From the NCBI GenBank assembly GCA_025462835.1, contig JAOAPH010000124.1:1-34721 (forward strand): a stretch of DNA of 34,721 nucleotides, read 5' to 3'. This DNA comes from Candidatus Angelobacter sp. Its GTDB lineage: Bacteria > Acidobacteriota > Terriglobia > Terriglobales > Acidobacteriaceae. This document shows, in pieces, positions 16,820 through 26,007 of the stretch. Position numbers and translations under genes: made by a program. The notes under the pieces are model-generated. The model saw nothing but the letters and a program-made list of their open reading frames with translations, did not search any database and had not been told where the DNA came from. The number at the start of each line of letters is the position of its first letter. Positions within the stretch are counted from its first letter, which is position 1.

Positions 16820-17904
16820 TTTGTTCCTCGCGCATCCACGGTGCCGGATAGCATGAGCTCGCCGCAGATTTCTTGCAACACGTTTATCAGCGTTGCAGTC
16901 TGTTCTAGCGTGCCGAGACTAATTCGCACGCAACCTGTGCAACCTGGGTCGCTGTTGCGATCACGCACCAGAATTCCCCGCTCGCGCATGGCCTTCACAA
17001 ACTCAAGCCGCTTTTCACCAATACGCATCAGAACAAAATTTGCTTCACTGGGCCAGAACGAAATGCCCAGCGTCCTGAGTTCGGTCTCCAGACGACGCCT
17101 TCCGTCGAGCACTTGACTGACATAGTCGGCGATGTAGTCGGAATCGCCAATCGCCTCTTCCAAACACGCCAGCGCCACTCCATTCACGTTGTATGGAGAA
17201 CTGACCTTTCTTACCAGCTTCATTTCCGCAGCATTCCCCATGAGCACGCCCACCCGAAAGCCAGCGAGTCCATACGCCTTTGAGAATGTTCGCGCGATAA
17301 ATAAGTTCGGAAAGCGCGACAGCTCCGGAATGATGGTAACGCCGTAGAAGTCGTAATAAGCTTCGTCTAGAAGCACAGCAGCTTGCGGGGCGGCCTTCAA
17401 AATTGTGACCAAGTCTTTGTGCGAAATCACAGCCCCGGTCGGATTATTCGGACTGGCGATGGCAATCATTTTCGTCCGTGGACTCATCGCGGATAACAGC
17501 GCCGCAGCGGGAAATGCAAAGTCGGCGCCTGCTTGAACGGTGATCACCGTAGCGCCCGTCTGCTGCGCGTACAGTTCATACATGCTGAATGTCGGTACCG
17601 GGATAATTACCTCATCGCCGGATTCCAGAAACGTCTCGCACAGAACGTGGATGGCCTCATCTACGCCGTTGGTAAGCAGCAACTGGCTTGGCTGAACTCC
17701 AAAGAAGGCCGCCACTTTCTGCTCTACAAGTTCGCGTTCTGGATAACGCGTTAACTGGTCTTCCACGATCGCGTGCAGTTTCGCCATAACGCGAGGCGAG
17801 CAGCCGGATGTATTTTCATTGAAGTCGAGGCGCAGCCCATCGCGTCCGCTGAGTGGCGGATGATATTCCTTCATCCTTACGACAGCGTCTCGCGCTTTAA
17901 GCAC
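16816..17904 (-). CDS. hisC: Histidinol-phosphate aminotransferase HisC
   Basis: PLP-dependent class I/II aminotransferase, histidine step 7, 362 residues. The PLP-binding lysine is in [15 protein letters not shown], with upstream conserved ASPNNPTGA and DEAYYDF. The N-terminus [18 protein letters not shown] fits HisC rather than other aminotransferases. A GTG start at 17904 overlaps the end of hisD by eight bases; the next ATG is at 17874. The GTG start gives the usual N-terminal extension and matches the frequent GTG use in this operon. Confidence 0.95.
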   Translation of the reverse strand: MLKARDAVVRMKEYHPPLSGRDGLRLDFNENTSGCSPRVMAKLHAIVEDQLTRYPERELVEQKVAAFFGVQPSQLLLTNGVDEAIHVLCETFLESGDEVIIPVPTFSMYELYAQQTGATVITVQAGADFAFPAAALLSAMSPRTKMIAIASPNNPTGAVISHKDLVTILKAAPQAAVLLDEAYYDFYGVTIIPELSRFPNLFIARTFSKAYGLAGFRVGVLMGNAAEMKLVRKVSSPYNVNGVALACLEEAIGDSDYIADYVSQVLDGRRRLETELRTLGISFWPSEANFVLMRIGEKRLEFVKAMRERGILVRDRNSDPGCTGCVRISLGTLEQTATLINVLQEICGELMLSGTVDARGTK

Positions 17905-19162
17905 GGTTCACTTCCATCCGCACCTTCACCGATTGCGCATGTGCCTTAAGCCCTTCGGCGTCCGCCAGACGAATGACTTGCGGCCCTAGTTTGCGAACAC
18001 CCCCGCGCGAAATTTCTTGCACACTAATCACTTTCAGGAAGTCATTGACGCTCAGTCCGCCGCGGAAACGCGCGGCGCCTCCGGTCGGTAGAACGTGGTT
18101 GGGCCCTGACGCATAATCGCCTAATGGCTGCGCTGAGTAATCGCCGACAAAAATCGACCCCGCCGATTTGATCTTCGGGACATCTTCGTGCTCGACGGTC
18201 GTGTGCTCGCTGGCAATCGCATTCGCGACATCGATAGCTTCGGATTTTGTGCGAGTAACGATTACCAGACCATTTTGTTTCAGCGATTCCATCGCAATCG
18301 CATTTCCGCTCGCAAGCGTTAAGCACTCATCAATAACTTTGTTCGCGAGTTTGGGCGAAGTCGTTACGAACGCAACGCTAGTCTCCGGATCGTGCTCTGC
18401 TTGCGCTACCAGATCTGCAGCAATAAACGTTGGATTTCCCGTATGGCTCACAATGAGTGCCTCGGTGGGACCGGCGAGCATGTCGATAGCGCAATCGAAT
18501 GCGATTAGTTTCTTGGCCGTAGTCACATATGAATTGCCAGGACCAACAATCTTATCCACGCGCGATACCGATTTTGTTCCGTACGCCAGTGCGGCAACAG
18601 CCTGTGCACCGCCTATTCGATAGAAGTTCTTTACGCCCAGCAGCGCAGCCGCGGCCAATGTTTCTCTCGCAGGCTTTGGCGAGACAACAGCAACCTCCGG
18701 TACGCCTGCAACCTGCGCCGGGATGACCGTCATCAGCAGCGTGGAAGGCAGTGGATATCGGCCACCAGGCACGTAGCATCCCACTCGTTCCAGCGGCCGT
18801 ACGATCTGTCCCACGCGAACTCCAGGCTGCACTGTCCGCGACCACTCCTTTGGTTTCTGCCATTCGCAGAACTTTCGTATGTTGTTGGCCGCGAGTTTTA
18901 GTGCAGCGATGAAGTGAGGCTGATCCTTTCTCACCGACTTCAGCGCCGCGTTCATCTCTTGCTGCGACACACGCAACGACTGTCTCTTGTCGAACCCGTC
19001 CCACTTTGCCGAGTATTTTCGCAATGCCTCATCGCCGTTCTCTTGGATATCCGCAATGATCTTGCGCACCACCGGCTCCAGCGATGTACGGACAGAGCCG
19101 CGATTCACGAAGGCAGCAATCGCTTGGCGGCCTTTCGGCTCCCAACTCGAGACGATGCGCAC
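17897..19162 (-). CDS. hisD: Histidinol dehydrogenase HisD
   Basis: Zinc- and NAD-dependent enzyme that performs the last two oxidations from histidinol to histidine. The 421-residue protein shows RVGCYVPGGRYPLPSTLLM, the metal/substrate region GPTEALIVS, and the conserved SEHTTVEHEDV containing the catalytic His residues. ASGPNHVLPTGGAARF marks the C-terminal part. It starts with GTG at 19162, sharing one base with the hisG stop (TAGTG), so the start is set by the operon junction. Confidence 0.97.
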   Translation of the reverse strand: MRIVSSWEPKGRQAIAAFVNRGSVRTSLEPVVRKIIADIQENGDEALRKYSAKWDGFDKRQSLRVSQQEMNAALKSVRKDQPHFIAALKLAANNIRKFCEWQKPKEWSRTVQPGVRVGQIVRPLERVGCYVPGGRYPLPSTLLMTVIPAQVAGVPEVAVVSPKPARETLAAAALLGVKNFYRIGGAQAVAALAYGTKSVSRVDKIVGPGNSYVTTAKKLIAFDCAIDMLAGPTEALIVSHTGNPTFIAADLVAQAEHDPETSVAFVTTSPKLANKVIDECLTLASGNAIAMESLKQNGLVIVTRTKSEAIDVANAIASEHTTVEHEDVPKIKSAGSIFVGDYSAQPLGDYASGPNHVLPTGGAARFRGGLSVNDFLKVISVQEISRGGVRKLGPQVIRLADAEGLKAHAQSVKVRMEVNRA

Positions 19163-20058
19163 TACATCACCACCTTGTTCAGCGGATATTCGACAATCCC
19201 CGTCGCCTTCGCCTCTTTCAATCTCGGTAAGACGTCGCGCACCACCGATTCTTCAAGGATCGTGTTCACTGCCACCCACTCGGAATTGCTCAACGCGGAG
19301 ATCGTTGGAGAATTTAATGCCGGCAATACGCGCAGAACGTTGTCAAGGTCCTGCTTATGCACGTTGAGCATGAGGCCCACGCGACCTTGAGCTTCAATGG
19401 CACCGCGCAGCATCAGCGCGATGTTTTCAATCTTCTTCCGCTTCCAATCGTCCTGCCACGCAATCTTGTTTGCGATCAGCTGCGTTGCCGACTCCATCAC
19501 CGTGTCAATGATGCGCAGCCGATTAGCCTTTAAAGAGCTGCCCGTTTCCGTAACCTCAACGATCGCGTCAGCAAGCACCGGTGGCTTAACTTCCGTCGCG
19601 CCCCAACTGAATTCCACCTTTACTGGAACGCCTTTCTGCTCGAAATAGTTCTTTGTTGCGTTCACCAATTCGGTTGCAATGATGCAGTCCTTCAGGTCCT
19701 CCGCCCTCTGATACGACGAATCCTGCGGCACCGCCAACACCCAGCGAACTTTGCCGCGGCTCTGCTTCGCATAAACCAATTCCGTAACGGTTTGTACTTC
19801 GAGTCCGCTCTCGGCGACCCAATCGTTTCCGGTGAGCCCGGCATCCAGCGCGCCATGTTCAACGTAGCGGGCCATCTCCTGCGCGCGAATGAGCATGCAT
19901 TCGATCTCAGGATCGTCGATGGCCGGGAAGTATGACCTTCCATTCGCGTAGATATTGAAGCCGGCACGCGCAAACAGCGCGATCGTGGCGTCTTGCAAAC
20001 TGCCCTTGGGGATTCCAAGGCGGATTTTTCCTTTTGCTTGCGCTTGCCTTCCAGTCAC
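19162..20058 (-). CDS. hisG: ATP phosphoribosyltransferase HisG (long form)
   Basis: First committed step of histidine synthesis, joining ATP and PRPP. The 298-residue length and C-terminal segment ([20 protein letters not shown] onward) indicate the long form with its own regulatory domain, the site of histidine feedback inhibition in known enzymes; a separate HisZ is not needed. N-terminal [19 protein letters not shown] is typical. The ORF reaches 20142, but the GTG at 20058 overlaps the hisI stop as GTGA and gives the family length, whereas the ATG at 20142 would overlap hisI by 88 bases. I choose 20058. Confidence 0.93.
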   Translation of the reverse strand: MTGRQAQAKGKIRLGIPKGSLQDATIALFARAGFNIYANGRSYFPAIDDPEIECMLIRAQEMARYVEHGALDAGLTGNDWVAESGLEVQTVTELVYAKQSRGKVRWVLAVPQDSSYQRAEDLKDCIIATELVNATKNYFEQKGVPVKVEFSWGATEVKPPVLADAIVEVTETGSSLKANRLRIIDTVMESATQLIANKIAWQDDWKRKKIENIALMLRGAIEAQGRVGLMLNVHKQDLDNVLRVLPALNSPTISALSNSEWVAVNTILEESVVRDVLPRLKEAKATGIVEYPLNKVVM

Positions 20059-20435
20059 TTCGTCACCCCTATTTCGTTCGTATTTGCATTCGAGCCCAGC
20101 GAAAGATCTTTCGTGAAACATGACCGGGTACCCTCGTGACAAACCAACCCGTCGCCTTGAACGCGGACACGAAAAAGTAATGTGTCCACATCACAGTCAG
20201 TGCTGGCCGAGATCACTTCCAGGCGATTGCCGGAGGTCTCGCCTTTCATCCAAAGCTTCTGCCGTGTTCGGCTGTAGAACGTGACGAAGCCTGTCTTCAT
20301 CGTGATCGCCAGCGATTCCGGATTCACAAACCCCAGCATCAGCACTTCACCATTGTCGGCGTCCTGCACGATCGCCGGGGCCAACCCGCCGAGTTTGTCA
20401 AAATCAATTCCTGCTGCTTGCGTTTCCATCATCAT
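20055..20435 (-). CDS. hisI: Phosphoribosyl-AMP cyclohydrolase HisI
   Basis: Zinc-dependent hydrolase, histidine step 3. The 126-residue protein is HisI only: the fold motifs [34 protein letters not shown], the metal-site Asp/Cys cluster [13 protein letters not shown] and the CHEGTRSCF end are present, and no HisE (pyrophosphohydrolase) domain follows. hisE must lie elsewhere. Three consecutive ATG codons occur at 20435, 20432 and 20429; AGGAG just upstream gives good spacing for the last, so the exact start is uncertain by two codons. It is the first structural gene of the operon and is preceded by the attenuator terminator at 20470-20509. Confidence 0.95.
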   Translation of the reverse strand: MMMETQAAGIDFDKLGGLAPAIVQDADNGEVLMLGFVNPESLAITMKTGFVTFYSRTRQKLWMKGETSGNRLEVISASTDCDVDTLLFRVRVQGDGLVCHEGTRSCFTKDLSLGSNANTNEIGVTK

Positions 20436-20469
20436 CTCCTGTCCTTTTCTGCATGTTAGTTAGGTTTCC

Positions 20470-20509
20470 AAAAACAAAAAGCCCGCTGAGCGATTACGCA
20501 TCAGCGGGC
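20470..20509 (-). terminator. his operon attenuator: intrinsic terminator in the leader
   Basis: On the minus strand GCCCGCTGA pairs with TCAGCGGGC around an 11-base loop and is followed by TTTTTGTTTTT. It lies 35 bases before the first hisI ATG and about 30 bases after the stop of the His-rich leader peptide. Early termination here when charged tRNA-His is plentiful is the expected behaviour. Confidence 0.92.
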
Positions 20510-20537
20510 CGGATATTTGCTTTGTTACCTTAAACCT

Positions 20538-20609
20538 CTATCCGCACACCTCCACCGACACGCCGTTTGCGTGGTGATGATGATGGTGCCGGTGAGAAAG
20601 TGAGTTCAT
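20538..20609 (-). CDS. hisL: his operon leader peptide
   Basis: This 23-residue ORF reads MNSLSHRHHHHHHANGVSVE then VCG, with seven His in eight consecutive residues, and ends with TAG at 20538. It lies upstream of the terminator and hisI. It resembles the E. coli leader in role (a run of His codons before a terminator) though not in sequence. In-frame upstream ATGs at 20615 and 20627 are alternatives; no clear ribosome binding site is visible for any. The codons for CAC CGG CAC (20586-20594) can pair over nine positions, one G-U, with GTGTCGGTG (20553-20561), so ribosome position would control this hairpin. Confidence 0.82.
   Translation of the reverse strand: MNSLSHRHHHHHHANGVSVEVCG
20553..20594 (-). 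promoter_or_regulatory. Leader RNA pause-type hairpin spanning the His codons
   Basis: CACCGGCAC (20586-20594) pairs with GTGTCGGTG (20553-20561), nine pairs with one wobble, with the six-His stretch in the loop. It corresponds to the 1:2 hairpin of a classical attenuator. A short CGGATA/TATCCG match between the end of the leader ORF and the base of the terminator could be part of an antiterminator, but it does not by itself exclude the terminator stem. The full alternative fold is not resolved. Confidence 0.6.
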
Positions 20610-20618
20610 TCGCATTCG

Positions 20619-20648
20619 AGAGTACATAAGCGATTTGGGGATTGTCAA
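20619..20648 (-). promoter_or_regulatory. Candidate sigma-70 promoter of the his operon
   Basis: On the minus strand TTGACA (20643-20648) and TACTCT (20619-20624) are 18 bases apart. The predicted start is near 20612, very close to the leader ATG at 20609, which would make the leader nearly leaderless. The -35 is perfect, the -10 moderate. Confidence 0.45.
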
Positions 20649-21138
20649 GTCGGAAACGTATCTGCGAATTCTCGCGCCAGAAGAAAAACCCTGCCCAACA
20701 AGCAGGAGGATGCGCATGATTTGAAAGTATCCCGTTGTTACGGATTGCTGCCCGAAAACAACTCTTCGCCAGGCCCACCCATTCTGTCTTGGGCCACAGC
20801 GCGCAATTGTCCGTCTTAATCCTTCCAATCACATAAGTTAATGCCAACTATCCATAGATTCATATATTTCAGCGCCATTTCCTGATGGACGCCTCACTCG
20901 GATTACCCGACCGATTTCGTTTCGCAGCAGTCAATGTCTCCCTGTGTCACTATTATTCGTGCTGTCACATTCTGCGTCATTTCATCCATCTCTGGCTCTT
21001 GTCCTGCACTTATTACAGGTGCGTCCGGAGATAAAACCCGTCCGCTGCTCTTACACAAGATTGCGTTTCGCGGTCTAGTAGTAAGACATCCCCCCAAAAG
21101 CAGAAAACTACAAGAAACAAAAGAACAGAGGAGGAAGA
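20649..21138. other. Divergent intergenic region between the his leader and the TonB receptor
   Basis: About 490 bases with no gene that I can support; the short ORFs on both strands have poor start context and unfamiliar products. The receptor's ribosome binding site (GAGGAGGAAGA) ends just before 21139. I see no clear promoter for the receptor. Confidence 0.5.
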
Positions 21139-24100
21139 ATGCGGATTTCCCATATGCCCACGCTTCGAGCGTCGGGTCTTGCTCAGAACGCCGTACGATT
21201 TGCGGCGCTCTTAGTGGCGTTTACTCTTTTGGCCGTTCCTGTTTTCGCCCAGACTTCTGCGCGTCTGGACGGCACCATCCAGGATCAGACCGGGGCGGTT
21301 GTCCCGAACGCCAAGATCAGCGCCTTAAACATTAAAACTCATGCAGAAGAAAACGCTACTTCAAATAGTCAGGGAATCTTTACGATTCCTACGCTGACTC
21401 CCGGCATTTACAACGTCACCATCGAAGCTGCGGGATTCCAGCAGCAAGTGGTCAAAAACCTGGAACTCACCGTCGGCGCGATTGTCGCGCAAACCTACAA
21501 GCTAAAAGTAGGTCAGACTGTAGATTCGGTGGTTGTAGAGGCGAACGCGGTTGCAGTTTCCACCACTGACTCTCAGCTTGGCAGTGCGGTAAACATCCGT
21601 GACATCGATACGCTCCCACAGTTGAACCGTACCCCAATCAGCATTGCGGTGTTTCAGCCGGGAGTTCAGATCTCAACCCAGAACGGTGACGTCTCCTTTT
21701 CACACGTAAACGGACTCCGTGGTGGAAGCAACAACACCACCTTGGACGGTATTGACGTAAACGACTCACTGGTTCCCCGTCTTGGACTTTCGCTGACATC
21801 CAACAACACTGACTCGGTGCAGGAGTTCAAGGTTACGACCGAAGGCGGCAAGTCGGAATTCGGACGTAGCGCCGGTGCCCAGACTGAATTGGTTACGCGC
21901 AGCGGAACCAACCAGTACCATGGCGCAGCTTTTGACTATCTTCGCAATACGGTCCTGAACGCTAACGATTATTTCAACAACCAACAGGGTATTCCGGTTC
22001 CAAAATTCATCAAGAACATCTATGGTGGCTCCTTCGGCGGACCCATCATGCACGATAAGACGTTCATCTTTGGAAATTTCCAGGGAACCCGCCAGGCGCA
22101 GGAAACGGTCCGCACCCGTACCGTTTACACCGATTCCGCGAGAAACGGGCTCTTCACATTCAAGAACGCTGCAGGTGTGAATACAACTTACAATATCTTT
22201 GCCAATGACCCCCGTGGCAAGGGTCTCGATCCCGCGATGGTGCCGATCCTTGCTGCGATGCCGCATGGGACTAACTTTAACGCGGGCGATGGACTGAACA
22301 CCCAAGGGTTCAGCTTCAATAACCCCACTCCCCAAATTGAAGACCAGTTCACGATTCGTGGTGACCACAACATCACCAAGAACAACAAAGCCTTCCTGCG
22401 TTGGAGCTGGCAGCGCAACTCTGCCGTGGACGCACTGAACAGCGCTGACGCAACTTTCCCTGGTCAGCCGCAAGGAACCCAGGGCGGAAAGCGTTGGGGA
22501 TATGCGATCGGAGACGATTGGACTTTCGGAAGCTCCTGGGTGAACGAGTTCCGCTTTGGTCACCAGAGCGCAACCACCTCCTTCTTGCGTCCGGGCCGCC
22601 TCGCCGGTCCAACCATCATCACCAATTTAGTGACTGACCCCTTCAACCCTGCATTTGCACAAGGCCGCAATTCGCCAGTCAACGATCTGACTGACAACAT
22701 GACCAAAGTGCACAACAATCACACCTTCAAATGGGGAACCAACATCCGTTATACGTTGCAGACGGGCTTCAACGACAATGGAATTTACCCCAACGTCACC
22801 GACTCTGCTACAGCAAACGGCAATGCACCTGCCATTCCGGCCGCGCTTACTGCTGCGGAAGCCGGTTTGAGTGCGACACAGATAAACACGGTAAATCAAC
22901 GATTCAGCCAGCTCTATAACGATCTGCTGGGCCGTATTGATGCAGTTACTCTCACATTCCTGAGCACTGACCTGAAGACCTTCCAAGCCGCAGGCGCTAC
23001 TCGGCAACGCGATTACACCCTGAAAGAGAGCGGTTATTTCTTCCAGGATGATTGGCGTATCCGTCGCAACCTGACCTTGAACCTTGGTCTCCGTTATGAA
23101 ATTTACGGAGCGCCCATTGAGAAGAACGGGATTCAGGCTGTGCTTGATAACAACAGTTTGATTGATGGCGTTCACCAGTTCACGAACCTGGCAGTAACCC
23201 AGGGGAGCAATTGGTACGGCATCGATCGCAACAACTTCGCTCCTCGCGTCGGTTTTGCCTGGGACATCTTTGGTGATGGCAAGACTGCACTGCGTGGAAA
23301 CTTCGGTACCTTCTACGATCGTACGATCGGTGCCGCGGTAAATCAGGTGGATGGTCTCACCCCGGGCTTCGCCGGTTCCGGCCTCAGCACACCCAACGCG
23401 ACAGGCACTGACGTCCGTTACTCTGACGGCATTCCAATTCCGGCAGCTCCGGCAGCTCCAGTCACATTGCTTCCGGTAAGCAATCGTGCCACTAGCATTG
23501 CCCTGGTCAATCCAAACCTGCGCAGCGGCTATGTGCAAAGCTTTGGGTTGGGTGTGCAACGCGAGTTGGCCAAGAACACAGTTCTTGAAGTTGGATACGT
23601 CGGCAACCGTGGAATCAAGCTGTTCATGGCTCAGGATCTCAACCAAGTAAGAATCGGTGGAGATTTCCTGACGTCGTTCCAGCAGCTTCAGGCCTACCAG
23701 ACCGGTGGTTCGGTTCCGGCTACCGCTCCAACGAACACGCTAACCAAGATGTTCCCAGCAACGGCTTGCAGCGCAACGCAGAACCCGTCGGGTACTGCAG
23801 CTGGCTGCGCGATCTTCGCGTTGGGAGCTACTAACATCCAACAAGGTCTTGCCGGTACGGTCGCCAACACACTGGATCGCACCTTCAATGCCAGATACGC
23901 GTTGGCAGGCGTTCCGCAGACTTATCTGCGAAATTATCCGCAATTCAACAACGTACAGGTGGGTGAAAACAGTGGCAGGTCTTACTACGACTCGTTGCAA
24001 GTCACGGTTCGTCGTTCGGCCGGTGCCTTGCGGTTGGTTGGTAACTACACTTACAGCCACAGCATCGACAACATCACGGTTGATCCTAACGGATTTACCT

Positions 24101-24732
24101 CACCCATCGACAACTACAACCCAGGCTTGAACAAAGGAAGCGGCGACTTTGACCATCGTCACAGCTTCAACGCTTCTGTCTCCTACACGTTGCCTTTCGG
24201 TCGCGGACAACACTTCGGCAGCAACATGCCGCGATGGCTGGATGAGATCGTAGGTGGCTGGGACATCGGTTCGTTGATCATCTTGCAGGACGGAACTCTG
24301 TTCACCGTCTCTGCACAGAGAGCAACTTTCAACAACGATGCGAATAGCCGCGCGAACTATACGGGCGATGTGCACGCTGGTTCCGTGCAATATCAACCGG
24401 ATGGTAGCGTATTCTTCTTTACCCCTACCGATCTTGCCAACTTCGGATTCCCCGTAGCTGGCTCAATCGGCACCTCCGGACGCAACGCGTTCCGTGGTCC
24501 GCACTTCACCAACGTTGATTCTTCATTGGTGAAAGCATTCAAGATCACTGAACGTCAAAAAGTCAGCTTCCGCGCAGAGGCGTACAACCTGTTCAACCAC
24601 CCGAACTTTGGTGGAATGAACACGAACATCACCACGCCGGCCACCTTCGGTAAATTCAGCAGCACGCTGGGTTCATCGGGCGGCGGCACCGGTGCACGCA
24701 CTATGCAAGTGACTTTGCGCTACGACTTCTAA
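21139..24732 (+). CDS. TonB-dependent receptor, Oar-like, with N-terminal carboxypeptidase-regulatory-like domain
   Basis: Outer-membrane beta-barrel protein of 1197 residues, of the very large Oar-like type abundant in Acidobacteriota. A signal peptide (about 1-37, core FAALLVAFTLLAVPVFA) is followed by a beta-sandwich domain (about 40-125: LDGTIQDQTGAVVPNAKISA, GIFTIPTLTPGIYNVTIEAAGF). A plug domain (about 130-240) contains GLRGGSNNTTLDGIDVNDSL and EFGRSAGAQTELVTRSGTNQ. A long barrel follows with repeated receptor motifs (NLGLRYEIYGAP, NFAPRVGFAWDIFGDGKTALRG, FRAEAYNLFNHPNF) and ends LRYDF with a terminal aromatic residue, as expected for barrel assembly. The start has a strong GAGGAGG site. 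It is followed by its own terminator, so it is probably monocistronic. Substrate unknown; polysaccharide breakdown products are common for relatives. Confidence 0.93.
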   Translation: MRISHMPTLRASGLAQNAVRFAALLVAFTLLAVPVFAQTSARLDGTIQDQTGAVVPNAKISALNIKTHAEENATSNSQGIFTIPTLTPGIYNVTIEAAGFQQQVVKNLELTVGAIVAQTYKLKVGQTVDSVVVEANAVAVSTTDSQLGSAVNIRDIDTLPQLNRTPISIAVFQPGVQISTQNGDVSFSHVNGLRGGSNNTTLDGIDVNDSLVPRLGLSLTSNNTDSVQEFKVTTEGGKSEFGRSAGAQTELVTRSGTNQYHGAAFDYLRNTVLNANDYFNNQQGIPVPKFIKNIYGGSFGGPIMHDKTFIFGNFQGTRQAQETVRTRTVYTDSARNGLFTFKNAAGVNTTYNIFANDPRGKGLDPAMVPILAAMPHGTNFNAGDGLNTQGFSFNNPTPQIEDQFTIRGDHNITKNNKAFLRWSWQRNSAVDALNSADATFPGQPQGTQGGKRWGYAIGDDWTFGSSWVNEFRFGHQSATTSFLRPGRLAGPTIITNLVTDPFNPAFAQGRNSPVNDLTDNMTKVHNNHTFKWGTNIRYTLQTGFNDNGIYPNVTDSATANGNAPAIPAALTAAEAGLSATQINTVNQRFSQLYNDLLGRIDAVTLTFLSTDLKTFQAAGATRQRDYTLKESGYFFQDDWRIRRNLTLNLGLRYEIYGAPIEKNGIQAVLDNNSLIDGVHQFTNLAVTQGSNWYGIDRNNFAPRVGFAWDIFGDGKTALRGNFGTFYDRTIGAAVNQVDGLTPGFAGSGLSTPNATGTDVRYSDGIPIPAAPAAPVTLLPVSNRATSIALVNPNLRSGYVQSFGLGVQRELAKNTVLEVGYVGNRGIKLFMAQDLNQVRIGGDFLTSFQQLQAYQTGGSVPATAPTNTLTKMFPATACSATQNPSGTAAGCAIFALGATNIQQGLAGTVANTLDRTFNARYALAGVPQTYLRNYPQFNNVQVGENSGRSYYDSLQVTVRRSAGALRLVGNYTYSHSIDNITVDPNGFTSPIDNYNPGLNKGSGDFDHRHSFNASVSYTLPFGRGQHFGSNMPRWLDEIVGGWDIGSLIILQDGTLFTVSAQRATFNNDANSRANYTGDVHAGSVQYQPDGSVFFFTPTDLANFGFPVAGSIGTSGRNAFRGPHFTNVDSSLVKAFKITERQKVSFRAEAYNLFNHPNFGGMNTNITTPATFGKFSSTLGSSGGGTGARTMQVTLRYDF

Positions 24733-24756
24733 ACCAAGTCAAAGCCAGAACTTGAG

Positions 24757-24782
24757 GCCAGCCGAAAGGCTGGCTTTTTTTT
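24757..24782 (+). terminator. Intrinsic terminator of the TonB receptor gene
   Basis: GCCAGCC-GAAA-GGCTGGC followed by eight T residues, 25 bases after the receptor stop codon. A seven-pair stem with a GNRA tetraloop makes it strong. The minus strand has no T-run after the stem, so it serves only the plus strand. Confidence 0.95.
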
Positions 24783-24819
24783 CGGGCGGTCAATCGGTGC
24801 CTCAAGCGAAACTCGCCTC

Positions 24820-25965
24820 TTAGAAGTGGTCCTCGTGCTGGATCTTCCCCGCGGGTTCGGGGACTGGCAGGCTGACGGATTTGCTCCAAGCGGTCGTTTG
24901 CCAATTATCTGCCAGTTTGCCTGTAGGAATAAATGGCGGCAGATCCATGCAGAGATAGTCGGCAAGCGGATACACGTAAGGTTCGTACACTTGACGCAAC
25001 TCCCGGAGCCGCAGATCAGCTTCCGGGTCATCGCTGAGGTGGAATCCCTCCGCCACCAGGTTTGTACGCAAACGCGCGAGCTCATTGGGCGGTAGCCGAT
25101 CCTTCCCCGGCTGTTGCGGCCCGGCGATGAAGATTTGCGCAAGGTCTACGAATGCGTGCCGGGCCATTGCGAAAGTGAGCTCTGATTGGTATTTGCAGAT
25201 ATGGTCGCGGCTTGCCATGAGCAAAGCGCAAGTGTCCAATATCGTTGTGAGTGAAGCCAACCACGATTGATTGCTGTGTTGCGAGCGGAAGTAACAAAGC
25301 ACCGGGTAGGAGAGATGGCTCTCCATCAATTCGGCAGACCAACGCTCCCAATCGGCGAGCAATTTGCAGAGTTCCTCCCTGCCGCCTTCCTGACTGTGGC
25401 GGCGGAGCAGTTCTCCAGCGCTTGGCGGTGAACCCGCACGCGCATCCAAAAGGGAAATGTTGACTTCCCGCCGCGAAAACGATTGGTAGATCACCGGCAA
25501 ATAGCCTATGACCACAGCGAGGAATCCAAAGCCCATGCCGGCCTCAGTCACTACCAGAATTCTTGCCAAACTTCCCCGAGGCACAACATCTCCCAGGCCA
25601 AGCGTAAAAAAAGTAGTGCCGCTCAGATAGACGTCAGTCAAAAAACTAATTGGATTGCCGTCCGGGGAATTTATGCGGGAGCCCAATCCCAGATGCATAA
25701 GCGCAAAACCAATAATTAATCCCACCGCCCAAAGGGCAAGCAGAAACAGCAGCGAAAGCGGTCCATAAAAGCTCAGGTGCAATTCACGTTTTTTTCGCGG
25801 CAGCCAGTGCACTAATGCTCTCCATGGCAGCCATGTACCACGATAGAACAGACGCGCCAACCGGAATTGTCGCGCGACTCGCCGCGGAAGCACCATTGTC
25901 TCGAAGGCGTCCCAGAGGATAACCAGCAACAGTGCACAACCGGAGATAGCGGCAAAGAGTCGCAT
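24820..25965 (-). CDS. Two-helix ion channel with long C-terminal domain
   Basis: Probable inner-membrane cation channel of the two-transmembrane pore family (Ion_trans_2). The 381-residue protein starts with a hydrophobic helix (LFAAISGCALLLVILWDAF). It has a second membrane segment (LSLLFLLALWAVGLIIGFAL), a pore loop (SGTTFFTLGLGDVVPRG) and a further helix (ILVVTEAGMGFGFLAVVIGYL). The filter reads T-L-G-L-G-D where potassium channels have T-V-G-Y-G-D, so selectivity may differ. Residues about 165-381 form a soluble domain that I do not recognise; it is mainly helical and carries no obvious RCK/TrkA nucleotide fold. The neighbours do not suggest its role. Confidence 0.8.
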   Translation of the reverse strand: MRLFAAISGCALLLVILWDAFETMVLPRRVARQFRLARLFYRGTWLPWRALVHWLPRKKRELHLSFYGPLSLLFLLALWAVGLIIGFALMHLGLGSRINSPDGNPISFLTDVYLSGTTFFTLGLGDVVPRGSLARILVVTEAGMGFGFLAVVIGYLPVIYQSFSRREVNISLLDARAGSPPSAGELLRRHSQEGGREELCKLLADWERWSAELMESHLSYPVLCYFRSQHSNQSWLASLTTILDTCALLMASRDHICKYQSELTFAMARHAFVDLAQIFIAGPQQPGKDRLPPNELARLRTNLVAEGFHLSDDPEADLRLRELRQVYEPYVYPLADYLCMDLPPFIPTGKLADNWQTTAWSKSVSLPVPEPAGKIQHEDHF

Positions 25966-26007
25966 TTGAGTTCAGTTCGTCACCCTACGATTTTATGAGA
26001 GCACTTC

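Noticed and set aside
20566..20594. Six-His stretch as a metal-binding peptide
   Set aside because: Its position before a terminator and the his genes makes a leader peptide the better explanation.
22627..23646. A 339-codon minus-strand ORF inside the TonB receptor gene
   Set aside because: It is antisense to well-conserved receptor sequence, has no recognisable domain and arises from the codon use of the real gene.
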